This document shows, one piece after another, positions 1 to 9,377 of a stretch of 64,000 bases of DNA. Numbering within the stretch: the first letter of the stretch is position 1; each line of letters opens with the position of its first letter. A program made the position numbers and the translations under genes. The stretch is from CAVOAK01 sp965217615 (GTDB lineage Bacteria > Pseudomonadota > Alphaproteobacteria > UBA8366 > CAVOAK01): positions 124,001 to 188,000 of the forward strand of contig CBDCIT010000016.1 of NCBI GenBank assembly GCA_965217615.1. Direction: 5' to 3'. Under the pieces are notes generated by a model, which was given only the letters and a program-made list of their open reading frames with translations, did not search any database and was not told the origin of the DNA.

Positions 1-771
1 GGTAGAAAACCGGGTACGGTGCACGAGTTCGGTCTTGAGAGACCCAAAGAAGCTCTCCATAGGGGCGTTGTCGAGGCAATTCCCCTTGCGGCTCATGGAG
101 GCCTTGATGCCATGGAGGCGGAGCAGCTTGCGGTAGTCACCGCAGGCATATTGCACACCGCGGTCGGAATGGTGGATCAGCCCCATGGGCAACCGGCGGC
201 TGCGGATCGCCATCTTCAGCGCCTCCTCGCACAGGACGCTCTTCAGCCGCTCGGACATCGACCAGCCGACGATCTCCATCGTGGCCAGATCCTTGACGGC
301 GGCGAGGTAGAGCCAGCCTTCGTCAGTTGGGATGTAGGAGATGTCAGCGAGCCAGACCGCATCGGGCGCAGCGGCTTCGAAGTTGCGGTCGAGCAGATTG
401 GGCGCGATCGCATGGGAGTGGCGGCTGTCGGTGGTGATCGGCGCCCGCCGCCTGCCTCGCGGTGGACGAATGCCGTTCTCTCGCATGAGCTTGGCGACCG
501 AGCGCTTCGAGATGCGTAAGCCGCGGGCCTTCAACTCGGCATGGATCCGAGGCGCGCCGTAGCACCTCTTGCTCTGCTCGAAGATCTCCCGGATCTCTGA
601 CCCGAGCCTGCCACGCCGGGCAGCGCGTTCAGCTCTCTTTGGGGCCGCACGCCGCCGGGCGTGGAACCAGCTGTGAGCAACCCCCAGGACCCGGCACATG
701 AACCGGATGGCGTGCCCTGAAGCATGGGCGGCGATGAAAGCGTGCTTCGTCTTCATGTCTTCGCCGCCCAT
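1..771 (-). CDS. IS3-family transposase OrfB, partial (C-terminus off window)
   Basis: OrfB carries the DDE (rve-type) integrase domain that cuts and joins the element ends, and is normally made as an OrfAB fusion. The visible part runs from the N-terminal MKTKHAFIAAH start through the first catalytic Asp (WLADISYIPT) and the second (HHSDRGVQYA). The sequence ends at the window edge about 44 codons before the stop seen in the second copy. It overlaps the end of orfA by 19 bases in the -1 frame, the usual IS3 arrangement for programmed frameshifting. Confidence 0.9.
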   Translation of the reverse strand, partial: MGGEDMKTKHAFIAAHASGHAIRFMCRVLGVAHSWFHARRRAAPKRAERAARRGRLGSEIREIFEQSKRCYGAPRIHAELKARGLRISKRSVAKLMRENGIRPPRGRRRAPITTDSRHSHAIAPNLLDRNFEAAAPDAVWLADISYIPTDEGWLYLAAVKDLATMEIVGWSMSERLKSVLCEEALKMAIRSRRLPMGLIHHSDRGVQYACGDYRKLLRLHGIKASMSRKGNCLDNAPMESFFGSLKTELVHRTRFST

Positions 772-1052
772 TGAGCGAAAAAAGCCGAGGCTTTGCGTAG
801 AACCTCAACCTCCTCCGTCAGCCGCTTGTTATCCCGGCGAAGCTGCACCAGTTCAGCGGCCTCGGCTTTCTGCGCCGCGGTCGCCGCGGCCGAGCCCGCG
901 GCCTCAAGCTCGAGCCGCCAAGTCTTCAACTGCGTTGGCGTGACGCCGAGCTCGGCAGCCACACTGCTATGCGTCGCACCCGGCTCCGACAGCCGGGCAA
1001 CCGACTGTTCCTTGTATTCCGGCGAAAATCGCCGCCTCGTCTGCTTTGTCAT
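753..1052 (-). CDS. IS3-family OrfA, helix-turn-helix protein
   Basis: The product is 99 aa and acts as the DNA-binding half of the IS3 transposase. An N-terminal helix-turn-helix (RRRFSPEYKEQSVARL, then a THSSVAAELGV helix pair) is followed by an Ala/Glu/Leu-rich coiled coil ending in EEVEVLRKASAFF, typical of IS3 OrfA. A run of six T residues in the transcript, just before its end, is a plausible -1 slippery site into orfB. The sequence looks the same as the copy at 5892-6191. Confidence 0.92.
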   Translation of the reverse strand: MTKQTRRRFSPEYKEQSVARLSEPGATHSSVAAELGVTPTQLKTWRLELEAAGSAAATAAQKAEAAELVQLRRDNKRLTEEVEVLRKASAFFAQWAAKT

Positions 1053-1112
1053 CTCGTCCCTCCAGATCGGTATTCAATTTACCGCCTGGTCCGGGATCCG
1101 GGAGCAATGTCA

Positions 1113-2497
1113 TCCTCCTTGGCCTTGCCCGATGCCACCTCGGAAATCTCGCCATTGTTCTTGGTGTGAATGACCAGCACCGCATCCTTAAGGTCGGGGT
1201 ACCGCCCTTCCAGGTATTCGGCCACGTCATCGCAGTTGCGGGTGTCGTCGGTCATCACGAACAGAATGGCCTTCTTGCCCATTTTCTCGTGTTCGGCGTA
1301 GGCCTTGCGCCATTCGATCACGCCCAGATCGATGTGGTCGGCGTATTTCTCGGTGTATTTGGCGCTTTGGCGTTCCGAAAGCTTCGCCCGGCTGGGAGCA
1401 TCGGGCAGGATCGGGTGCTTCACCACGTTCTGGGAAATGGCCTCCACCAAGGGGTAGTCGGACACGGTCTGCACGAAGATGGCGCCGTTGTTGTGCTTCG
1501 GCGTGGCGGTCACGTCCACCTGGAGCGCTAGCGAGCCGCCTTTCTGCAAAAGCCGGTTGTGGATGTCCTCGATGGACTTGAACCAGGCGAGTTTTGCATC
1601 GTGGATGTGATGCGCCTCGTCGTCGAACACCATCAACTCGTCGATGTCGCGCACGATCATGCCCAAGTCCACGCTCGAATCCGTTGTCGCGCCGGTTGGG
1701 CGTTTGCCAAGGAAATACTCCATCGTGTTGTCGTCATCGGGCGAGGGCGGGATGTCGTCGCCAGAATAGACGCGGTGGATATTGGTCAGAAAGATATTGC
1801 CTGTGGGCTGGGTGACGCGCACTTCGTCCTGCTTGTGCAGGGTGATCTGGAAGTCATCTCGCCAGTTATGCCCGTCGAATCCGTTGTCCGGTAACACCGG
1901 GTCTTCGAAAAAGATACGCAGCCCCTGAAAGTCGTGATAAATGCGGTCAAGCACGATGATATTGGGCGCGATCACAAGGAAATTGCGCGAAAGCGCAGAG
2001 TCCGGCTCGTAGAGCTTGTGATAAAAGCTCCACGCCAGCGCCAGACCCATCACTTTCGTCTTGCCGCTTCCGGTCGCCATCTTGATGACGAATCGCCGCC
2101 AGCTTTCGTCGAACATGCCGGCCGATACCGCACCCGAGCTATCGAAGCGCATCAGGTCGAACTTGTCCTTCGCGCCGACCACGTCATAGAGGTAAATGAT
2201 CGTCTCCAGCGCCTCCCGTTGGGCGAAGAAGTATTGAAACTCCGCCATCGCGTCATCGGCCTGCGGCAATAGATGAGGTTCCTTGAACCACCAGTTCAGC
2301 AGGCTTTTGCTGGTGTCGCCCGCGCCGACATAACCGCCGTCGCGAAACTCCTTTACCTTCTTACGAAGCTGCGCCACCAGCGGCGGCATGAGCTTGTCCA
2401 TGCCGGCTCCGCGCAACGCCTCGTCCGCTGGAAACCAGCGGATGGAGGGGTCGAGAACCGCATACGGTGAACCGGGAAAGTCGGGATGCAGCGCCAT
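1113..2497 (-). pseudogene. res: Type III restriction endonuclease Res subunit, truncated by IS3 copy 1
   Basis: Res supplies the ATP-dependent translocase and nuclease of a type III restriction-modification enzyme and acts in complex with Mod. About 461 residues of the N-terminal half remain. The Walker A/motif I (KMATGSGKTKVMG, near residue 143) and the DEAH box (VFDDEAHHIHD) are intact, as in superfamily 2 helicases. Complete Res proteins are usually 900-1000 aa, so the C-terminal helicase and nuclease domains are separated from this part by the IS3 element at 1-1112. The reading frame runs on into the IS for about a dozen codons (PGSRTRR) before stopping. The start ATG overlaps the mod stop (TAATG), indicating a mod-res operon. 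Restriction activity is probably lost; the rest of the gene should lie left of the window. Confidence 0.93.
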
Positions 2498-4764
2498 TAT
2501 GCTTTCCCCCCAACATTCACCTGGACAATGGTCATTGTGTCATTGCCGAAGATGTCCACGACCTTGACGGCCACCTTACGCCGTCCGGCTGCGCATTCAT
2601 GGGCGACGCTGGTCAGTTCCAGTGAACGGTCCTTCTTGGTTCGGAAGCTCTGCCACTCGTTCTCGAAAATGTAGTCGCCGGTCCATTGCTCTTCCCACTC
2701 GCCGGTCTCGGCATTCTGCACGCGGATGATCTCGCGCTTGCTCTCGAAATCGAAATCGACCGACCAATAGTCGATCCAGTCTGTCCAGTTCTCGGTGAGG
2801 GTCTCGCGGGTGACAATGCCGTCCTTGTCCTTGTTCACCTTCACGATCCGGCCCTCTTCGACCACGATCCGGCTGCCCTTGTTTTTCATGGCCGCTTCGG
2901 CGTTGGCGATGGTATCCTGCGAGTAGAAAACCGAAAAGTCGGTCAACTCCAACGCCACGCTGTTGCCTTTCAAATACGGCTCGACCTCAATGAAGGCCAC
3001 ATCGTGGAACACCACCTGATTCCTTTCGATCGCCCTCTTGTCGAATACGTCGGCTGGAATGTATTTGGGCGCGATGTCGATGCCCTTTTCCCGCGCCTCG
3101 TTCAGTACGTTGGGGAACAAGCCCATCTCGAACTCGAAGCCGAGGATATCCACCTTGGTGATGTGCTGCTTGCGGCATTCGAGGATGATCTCCTCGACGA
3201 ACAGCCGCGTCACCGGAAGATTAACCGGGCCGATGGCGACCAGCCGCCCAGCGCGCTTGCCGTGGAAGGCGGCAAAACCATTGGTCTTCTCCGCCCGATA
3301 GGCACGCAGGATCAGGTCCAGGAACGCCGCTTCCTTCGCCGCAAGCTGCTGCTGTTTCTGCTCCTCACGCAGGTCGGGGTTGATCCCAATGAAGTGCTGT
3401 CGCTCGTACTTGCCGAGATTGAGAATTTCGAAAGCGCGGTAGCCCTTGCCTTCGGCCTTGAATTGCCGCTGCACGCCGATCATGCGTTTGCGGGTTGTGT
3501 GGACGGCGAATTTGCCCAAATCGGCGGCAATCCACTTGCGGCCCAACTTTTCCGCCACCGCCGCCGTGGTGCCGGAACCGCAGAAAAAGTCGGCGACAAG
3601 GTCGCCTTCGTTGGAGGAGGCTTTGATGATACGGTCAAGGAGGGCCTCGGGTTTTTGCGTAGGGTATCCGACAAGTTCCCTGCCGGTCTTACTCGGCAAG
3701 ATATCAACCCATACAGATTGAACGCGTCGGCCTTGATCAACATTTTCATCCCTGAACTGCTTCAGGTAGGGTGTTCCAGTATTTGAGTAGTAGACCATAT
3801 TAGCGGCTTCCAACTCGTCGATTTTCTCCTGCGAATAGCTCCAATGACGGCCCGAAGGCGGCTTAAGCGCCTTACCTCGAAAAACACGCTCAGGTCCGCC
3901 ACCCGGCGCTGTGATTGGGCCTGCGAAGAATCGTTTCCCTGTTGTCTCGTCTACTTGATTGAATCGCGTCTCAAGGTGCTCTTCAGAATGGGGGACGAAC
4001 ACTGGATTGAAGATGTTGTTTGCCGAGAGTGAGTACATGAGCAACGTGTCGTGCACGACGCCAAATCGGCCTGCGTCATTGTGCGCGCCGGTTCTTTGCC
4101 AAGTAATCTCGTTGCGAAACTGGCTTGGGCCGAATACTTCATTCAGCACTAAGCGTATCAAGCTGTTTACCCGCCAGTCGCAATGGACATAGATACTCCC
4201 ATCCTCGGCCATCAAACCCTGCATGAGAACAAGGCGTTCGTAGATCATGGCAATGAAGGAATCCGTACCCTTGCCCCAAGTGTCGCGGTAGGCGATCTCT
4301 TCGAGGATGTTGGGTTTCTTGGTAAAGGTATCGCCGCCGATCTCGATGTCCATTGAGAAATCGGCCCCCACGTCGAACGGCGGATCGATGTAGATCAGCT
4401 TGAGCCCGCCCTGACTTTCGATCTCCCCGCGCAGCGGGCCGTTCTTCAGGCTGGAGAGGATCAGCTTGTTGTCACCCCAAATGAGCTTGTTGGTCCAACC
4501 TTTAAGCTGGCGGCCGCGCGCGTCTATATCGAACAGCAATCCTTGCAGCGCGGTATCTGATGGCTTTTCTGCGCGCGGCTCGTCCACGTGCTCGATGGTC
4601 TGAAATGGGAGCACGATATTGCAGACTTCGCCAGTCTTGCCGTTCCATACGAGCTCGATCTCGCGTTTGTCCTCGAACAACAGGAAGCGGTATTTGTCGG
4701 GGAGCGATTTCCCGGCTTCCAGATGCTTGTTGATGTCTCTTATTTCATTGTCCGTGAGCTTCAT
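2497..4764 (-). CDS. mod: Type III restriction-modification DNA methyltransferase Mod
   Basis: Mod is the site-specific N6-adenine methyltransferase and specificity subunit of a type III system. The protein is about 755 aa. Motif IV (LIYIDPPFD, near residue 127) comes before the AdoMet motif I (FFCGSGTTAAVAEKLGRKW), so this is the beta-class order seen in type III Mod. The long region between them would hold the target recognition domain, and there is also a long C-terminal extension. I chose the ATG at 4764 (MKLTDNEIRDI) because a purine-rich GGAAAGAGA lies just upstream. A longer in-frame start at 4866 adds 34 residues of low-quality sequence. The gene looks intact although its partner res is broken, so it may act as an orphan methylase. 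An IS3 copy lies about 200 bases upstream and could affect expression. Confidence 0.95.
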   Translation of the reverse strand: MKLTDNEIRDINKHLEAGKSLPDKYRFLLFEDKREIELVWNGKTGEVCNIVLPFQTIEHVDEPRAEKPSDTALQGLLFDIDARGRQLKGWTNKLIWGDNKLILSSLKNGPLRGEIESQGGLKLIYIDPPFDVGADFSMDIEIGGDTFTKKPNILEEIAYRDTWGKGTDSFIAMIYERLVLMQGLMAEDGSIYVHCDWRVNSLIRLVLNEVFGPSQFRNEITWQRTGAHNDAGRFGVVHDTLLMYSLSANNIFNPVFVPHSEEHLETRFNQVDETTGKRFFAGPITAPGGGPERVFRGKALKPPSGRHWSYSQEKIDELEAANMVYYSNTGTPYLKQFRDENVDQGRRVQSVWVDILPSKTGRELVGYPTQKPEALLDRIIKASSNEGDLVADFFCGSGTTAAVAEKLGRKWIAADLGKFAVHTTRKRMIGVQRQFKAEGKGYRAFEILNLGKYERQHFIGINPDLREEQKQQQLAAKEAAFLDLILRAYRAEKTNGFAAFHGKRAGRLVAIGPVNLPVTRLFVEEIILECRKQHITKVDILGFEFEMGLFPNVLNEAREKGIDIAPKYIPADVFDKRAIERNQVVFHDVAFIEVEPYLKGNSVALELTDFSVFYSQDTIANAEAAMKNKGSRIVVEEGRIVKVNKDKDGIVTRETLTENWTDWIDYWSVDFDFESKREIIRVQNAETGEWEEQWTGDYIFENEWQSFRTKKDRSLELTSVAHECAAGRRKVAVKVVDIFGNDTMTIVQVNVGGKA

Positions 4765-5007
4765 TGATAGGTCTCTTTCCGTGCGACCGCGCTGGCTGTT
4801 GCTGTCGTAACGCTTAATTTCTTTAATCGCGCTACTTGGAAAACGGGTCCCGTCCAACCCTTCCACTATGGACTTTGCCCACCACTCTCATTATCCCGCA
4901 TTAGCGGGTGTTCCCCATCGCTGGATGCCATGTAACCGAGATTTCGGTTCTCTTTCTGAAGCCCGGACTGACGTTGACCCCAAAATCCGGACCAGGTGGT
5001 TCTTCAC

Positions 5008-5910
5008 CTATGCGGCCTGAGCGATGGTCATATCCCTCCTGGCCTGTGCCGGCGTCCGGTAGCCGATGCTCGAGTGGCGCCGTCGTTGGTTATAGAAGAT
5101 CTCGATGTACTCGAATAGCGCAGCCTTGGCCTCGCGCCGGGTAGAAAACCGGGTACGGTGCACGAGTTCGGTCTTGAGAGACCCAAAGAAGCTCTCCATA
5201 GGGGCGTTGTCGAGGCAATTCCCCTTGCGGCTCATGGAGGCCTTGATGCCATGGAGGCGGAGCAGCTTGCGGTAGTCACCGCAGGCATATTGCACACCGC
5301 GGTCGGAATGGTGGATCAGCCCCATGGGCAACCGGCGGCTGCGGATCGCCATCTTCAGCGCCTCCTCGCACAGGACGCTCTTCAGCCGCTCGGACATCGA
5401 CCAGCCGACGATCTCCATCGTGGCCAGATCCTTGACGGCGGCGAGGTAGAGCCAGCCTTCGTCAGTTGGGATGTAGGAGATGTCAGCGAGCCAGACCGCA
5501 TCGGGCGCAGCGGCTTCGAAGTTGCGGTCGAGCAGATTGGGCGCGATCGCATGGGAGTGGCGGCTGTCGGTGGTGATCGGCGCCCGCCGCCTGCCTCGCG
5601 GTGGACGAATGCCGTTCTCTCGCATGAGCTTGGCGACCGAGCGCTTCGAGATGCGTAAGCCGCGGGCCTTCAACTCGGCATGGATCCGAGGCGCGCCGTA
5701 GCACCTCTTGCTCTGCTCGAAGATCTCCCGGATCTCTGACCCGAGCCTGCCACGCCGGGCAGCGCGTTCAGCTCTCTTTGGGGCCGCACGCCGCCGGGCG
5801 TGGAACCAGCTGTGAGCAACCCCCAGGACCCGGCACATGAACCGGATGGCGTGCCCTGAAGCATGGGCGGCGATGAAAGCGTGCTTCGTCTTCATGTCTT
5901 CGCCGCCCAT
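5008..5910 (-). CDS. IS3-family transposase OrfB (DDE integrase)
   Basis: The 300-aa product (297 aa from MKTKH) is the catalytic half of the transposase. It has an HTH_21-like region (RCYGAPRIHAELK) and an rve core with the three acidic residues in WLADISYIPT, HHSDRGVQYA and NAPMESFFGSLK. The C-terminal HSSIGYRTPAQ motif is typical of the IS3 family. It lies in the -1 frame relative to orfA and overlaps it by 19 bases. The slippery run T6C (plus-strand A6 at 5917-5922) lies in the overlap region, consistent with an OrfAB fusion made by ribosomal frameshifting. Confidence 0.94.
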   Translation of the reverse strand: MGGEDMKTKHAFIAAHASGHAIRFMCRVLGVAHSWFHARRRAAPKRAERAARRGRLGSEIREIFEQSKRCYGAPRIHAELKARGLRISKRSVAKLMRENGIRPPRGRRRAPITTDSRHSHAIAPNLLDRNFEAAAPDAVWLADISYIPTDEGWLYLAAVKDLATMEIVGWSMSERLKSVLCEEALKMAIRSRRLPMGLIHHSDRGVQYACGDYRKLLRLHGIKASMSRKGNCLDNAPMESFFGSLKTELVHRTRFSTRREAKAALFEYIEIFYNQRRRHSSIGYRTPAQARRDMTIAQAA

Positions 5911-6191
5911 TGAGCGAAAAAAGCCGAGGCTTTGCGTAGAACCTCAACCTCCTCCGTCAGCCGCTTGTTATCCCGGCGAAGCTGCACCAGTTCAGCGGCC
6001 TCGGCTTTCTGCGCCGCGGTCGCCGCGGCCGAGCCCGCGGCCTCAAGCTCGAGCCGCCAAGTCTTCAACTGCGTTGGCGTGACGCCGAGCTCGGCAGCCA
6101 CACTGCTATGCGTCGCACCCGGCTCCGACAGCCGGGCAACCGACTGTTCCTTGTATTCCGGCGAAAATCGCCGCCTCGTCTGCTTTGTCAT
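5892..6191 (-). CDS. IS3-family OrfA, helix-turn-helix protein
   Basis: The 99-aa DNA-binding subunit starts at MTKQTRRRFSPEYKEQ and ends with a coiled coil, followed by a slippery T6C. It matches the copy at 753-1052. The Ala-rich middle (AAGSAAATAAQKAEAAE) forms the linker between the HTH and the leucine-zipper-like helix. Confidence 0.92.
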   Translation of the reverse strand: MTKQTRRRFSPEYKEQSVARLSEPGATHSSVAAELGVTPTQLKTWRLELEAAGSAAATAAQKAEAAELVQLRRDNKRLTEEVEVLRKASAFFAQWAAKT

Positions 6192-6429
6192 CTCGTCCCT
6201 CCAGATCGGTATTCAATTTACCGCCTGGTCCGGGATCCGGGAGCAATGTCAGACAGGGTGAGCGTGTTGCTCTTAAGCCGCATAACTCACGTTCCACGAT
6301 GCTGCCCAACATCACGGGCCAAAAGTAAACTCACCGCGGTCCTGGCCGGATGGGTACCAATCAAGGAGTCGAGCGGGTCATTCGGTAAGCATGCGGCGCG
6401 AGGCTTACGCTTAATCATCCTGCCTGATT

Positions 6430-6774
6430 TTAGTTGTCAACTTTGAATTTCAAATTGTGTTCGTGGGTGAAAAAGGTGATTGTGCCGGATCCCAATCTGA
6501 AGAATTGACCCCGCTTCAGATTTTTAGTTCCGTATTTGGCTCTGTACTTTTCCCTGATATCGCTATCGACCTCTTGAAGGGATAAGGGCTGGGGATTGTC
6601 GTACATCAAGAACCCCATTTCTTTGGGGGTCAAAGAATCCAGGAATTTTGCGGCCAAGTCATCGATTAAGCCAATGTTGGCGGGATCAATTTCTGCACTT
6701 TCGGATGCCGCCGCAATATGGGCGTCCATTCTTTCCCTGATGGCCTCTGTTGTCAGTTCGTCTGTGTCTTGCAT
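6430..6774 (-). CDS. Small hypothetical protein upstream of mod
   Basis: The 114-aa product is one I do not recognise. It is acidic in its N-terminal half and more basic at its C-terminus (KYRAKYGTKNLKRGQ, then a hydrophobic-aromatic tail FFTHEHNLKF). It has no signal peptide, membrane segment or obvious catalytic motif. A GAGGCAGG upstream of the ATG could be the ribosome binding site. It is co-directional with mod and res, and without IS copy 2 the gap to mod would be under 400 bases, so it may have belonged to the same locus. It may be a cargo gene of the restriction island. Confidence 0.6.
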   Translation of the reverse strand: MQDTDELTTEAIRERMDAHIAAASESAEIDPANIGLIDDLAAKFLDSLTPKEMGFLMYDNPQPLSLQEVDSDIREKYRAKYGTKNLKRGQFFRLGSGTITFFTHEHNLKFKVDN

Positions 6775-6854
6775 TTGGCCTGCCTCGAATGGTTCGTACG
6801 CCTACGGTCAGGACCTGCCATCCGTTGAGTTTGGCGGTCTCAATCAAGGTATAG

Positions 6855-8298
6855 CAGCCTGTTGATTAAGTGGCTTTTTCCGGCTCTCACCCCCAGATGA
6901 AGAATGCGGCGGCGAAAGCCGACTGGCCGCTTTGCGAAACCCCCCGTGCCACCAGCATGGCCCCGGTGGGCGTGAGCAGAACGAAAATACCGCCATATCC
7001 GCCCGCCACGGCCTCCCGCGGGGTGCCGGCGCCGATGAGCTGGCGCATCGGTAACGATAGATTGTGGCCGGCGACGTGGAGCAGGTATCGCTTGTGCACA
7101 TTCTCTCGCCCGCGCAGCCAGGTTCGTCGCATGCCGCCACGATCGAGGTTGTGGGCAAAGCAGCGCTCGACGATCTCGGCGCGCAGCTTGAAGGCCTCGC
7201 GGGCGACCCCGGACTTGAGCCGCGCACGGTTATTGGTGACCGCGCGCCGCGCCGCCTCATCACCGTGCCAGCGCGAAAAGCCGGTCTGCTTGGGCGCCGC
7301 GATCCGGGTCTTCCAGGGACTGTCGTCCAGAGCCCTCAAGACCGCCCGTGAGTGATAACCTTTGTCGGCGACGCATTCGGCCGGGTCCTCCGCCGTCGGT
7401 GCCGCATCCACCGCCCCGAGGTTTGCCTCGGCCTTCGCCAGGGTCTTGGAAAGCGTCGTGGTGTCGCCCTCATCGGCCGGGTGCAGCTCGGCCGCCACCA
7501 CCGCGCCGGTGTCCAGATCCACCGCGTGCTCGGGCTTGTAGGCCAGATGCGTCGTGCCGTCCTTCATCTTGGCGATCTTGGCCTCGGGGTCGCTCTTCGA
7601 AACCCAATCCGTGTTGGAAAGCTTCTTGCCCTTGCGCTTCCGCTCTAGACGCGCCAAGTCCTCGGCCGTGGGTGTCTCGACGCCGCTTTCCCGGGCCAGG
7701 CGCTCCAGCATCTCCCGGTAGCCTTCGCCGTTGGCGCGCCGCACGATGTTCCGCAGCGCCGCGTTGGCCTCCATGGTCGAGGCATCGACGCCAATGCGCT
7801 CGCCCTTGATCAGCCCCGCCTCGGCGATCAGCACCAGAACCCAGTCGAAGACCGCCGCGTGGACTTCATGGGGCAGGCGCGTGCGGCTCCGTGACAGCCA
7901 GGAATGGTCCGGTACCCGATCACGGCTCCCCAGTCGCAGGAACGCCCGCAGCGAAAGCGAGTCCGAGCAGCGCCACTCCAGACCGCGCTCGCTGTCGATG
8001 CCCTCGAAGTAGCCCACCAGGTGCATCCGGAAATAGCGCCCGGGCGGCACCGAGGGCGCGCCCATCCGGGCCGCGTAATAAGGCCGGCAGCTCGCCTCGG
8101 CAAAGGCGTCGAAGCCGCCCTCGATCAGCACCGACTGCAGGCGGTCATAAAACACATGACCCGGAGAGCGCGGCATCTCCGACCAGCTCACCATCAGATC
8201 CCCCTGACCAGCCTTCTGCCGTCCCATCGCCATCGGCAAACCCCCCTGCAAATCAGGGAACCAGAGAATCAGACGGCGCCGACTTAATCAACGGGCTG
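6855..8298 (-). mobile_element. IS1182-like element, copy 1 (1444 bp)
   Basis: The ends are CAGCCTGTTGATTAAGTGG on the left and, on the other strand, CAGCCCGTTGATTAAGTCGG on the right. A 4-bp ATAG duplication flanks it (6851-6854 and 8299-8302). Comparison with the copies at 26735-28172 and 51989-53437 fixes the boundaries. It is inserted into an IS66 transposase remnant. Confidence 0.93.
6887..8233 (-). CDS. IS1182/IS5-type transposase (DUF772 plus DDE domain), copy 1
   Basis: The protein is about 448 aa. The N-terminal half has the DUF772-like fold (YFRMHLVGYFEGIDSERGL). The DDE core shows RIGVDASTME, VADKGYHSRAV and the downstream IVERCFAHNL glutamate. The C-terminus GRENVHKRYLLHVAGHNL is typical of the group. 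I chose the ATG of MAMGRQKAGQ; an in-frame TTG 18 bases upstream is an alternative. It appears intact, with RKRKGKK in the linker where copy 2 has two residues fewer. Confidence 0.92.
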   Translation of the reverse strand: MAMGRQKAGQGDLMVSWSEMPRSPGHVFYDRLQSVLIEGGFDAFAEASCRPYYAARMGAPSVPPGRYFRMHLVGYFEGIDSERGLEWRCSDSLSLRAFLRLGSRDRVPDHSWLSRSRTRLPHEVHAAVFDWVLVLIAEAGLIKGERIGVDASTMEANAALRNIVRRANGEGYREMLERLARESGVETPTAEDLARLERKRKGKKLSNTDWVSKSDPEAKIAKMKDGTTHLAYKPEHAVDLDTGAVVAAELHPADEGDTTTLSKTLAKAEANLGAVDAAPTAEDPAECVADKGYHSRAVLRALDDSPWKTRIAAPKQTGFSRWHGDEAARRAVTNNRARLKSGVAREAFKLRAEIVERCFAHNLDRGGMRRTWLRGRENVHKRYLLHVAGHNLSLPMRQLIGAGTPREAVAGGYGGIFVLLTPTGAMLVARGVSQSGQSAFAAAFFIWG

Positions 8299-9377
8299 AT
8301 AGGCGATGGCAGCTGATTTTCCTCCACGTTCAGATCCCATGAACAGATAGTTTTTCCGACATTTCCCAGCTAACCTTCAAATCCATGGCAATCGTATCTA
8401 CATTGCACCGCCACGGGAACTCCATTCCCTTCCCAGCCCTCCGATGACCCGACTTTGGCGGGCTGACCACGTTCGGAAGGCCATTTGGCAAAGATTTCCA
8501 CCATCCAGACACACCTCTCCTGTCTTTTCCACCTTGCCGTCAATTTCCTCGGCCTACGCCGGAACGGGGCTTCGGCGTAGATCATCAATCAAGGCCAAGA
8601 TTTTCTGGAACAAGATTTTCGACACGGCGACCTCGGCCAGTTGGAACGTGACATAACGGCCATGGCGGACAACTTTGGCCCCGATCTTCACCAGCTTTTC
8701 CCGTAGCGTGGTCAGCGACCAGTGTTCCACCTCCTTCGGCAATGCAAGCGTCCGCATGAAGTTGCCCAGATTGTAAGCCAGGGCGTGAAACTGGAGCCGA
8801 ACCTCGTTGTTGCGGAACTTGCTGCATGACAGACGGGTCCACTTGATGGCGTATTTGCCTTCCTTGATGTACTGCTCCGCTGTCCCACGGTGATTATAAA
8901 ACGCCACCACCCGTTCGGCGGGCCGCGACAGGTTGGTGACAATAAAGCCGACGCGGGGGCACAACTCGCCGGGGTGCCATTCCACCTTGGCCACCACGCG
9001 CCGCTTCCTGTCCCAACTTCCAGCCTGATACCTGAAGCTGGCGTAATAGCGCCGCACATGGTTCGGCGGACGACCGACGGGGCGGGTCAGCAGGTGGGCA
9101 ATGCTTTCCTGAAGAATTTGGTTCTTCGGCAACCGGATCGCGTAGAGAAAACCCTCACTTTCCAGGAACTCGTAGATGTCCGGTGCGGCAAAGGCGGCGT
9201 CCCCTCGGAAGTAGCGGCGCAGGTTCCGTTCCCGATAACGCTCAACGACCGGTTCCAGAACCTCACGCCAACCGTCGGCACTGTGGACATTGCCGGGGCG
9301 AAGGGAACACCGCTCCAGATCGCCGAACTGGTTGAACAGGAATAGTGGATGGTAGCAGGTGCAGCCGAAGTGACCCT

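Larger units (their letters stand above)
1..1112 (-). mobile_element. IS3-family element, copy 1, left part outside window
   Basis: This is the right-hand part of an IS3-family element of about 1.28 kb. It matches the copy at 4969-6251 at an offset of 5139 bases, with no difference that I noticed. The shared sequence stops at 1112 with the terminal inverted repeat that reads TGACATTGCTCC on the minus strand. It is inserted in the type III restriction gene res, whose 5' part resumes at 1113. About 170 bases of the left end, and with them the second target-duplication half, lie outside the window. Confidence 0.93.
4969..6251 (-). mobile_element. IS3-family element, copy 2, complete (1283 bp)
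   Basis: The element is complete and bounded by imperfect terminal repeats. The left end reads TGACGTTGACCCC with CCGGACCAGGTGG further in, and the right end (reverse complement) reads TGACATTGCTCCC with CCGGACCAGGCGG. A 3-bp GAC target duplication flanks it (4966-4968 and 6252-6254). It holds orfA and orfB on the minus strand and lies between mod and the small gene at 6430. It is in the same orientation as copy 1. Confidence 0.95.
6790..8345 (-). pseudogene. IS66-family transposase C-terminal remnant, split by the IS1182-like copy
   Basis: On the minus strand, 8345-8299 reads KNYLFMGSERGGKSAAIAY and continues after the IS1182-like insertion at 6854 as TLIETAKLNG. Joined, these give the well-known C-terminal tail of IS66 TnpC proteins. 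Everything else of that transposase is gone, and the sequence after LNG diverges. This IS66 relative is different from the two full IS66-type elements at 24.9-35.9 kb, whose C-terminus lacks this tail. Confidence 0.75.

Noticed and set aside
2686..3786. A 366-codon plus-strand open frame over mod
   Set aside because: It is an antisense shadow. The minus-strand frame has clear methyltransferase motifs.
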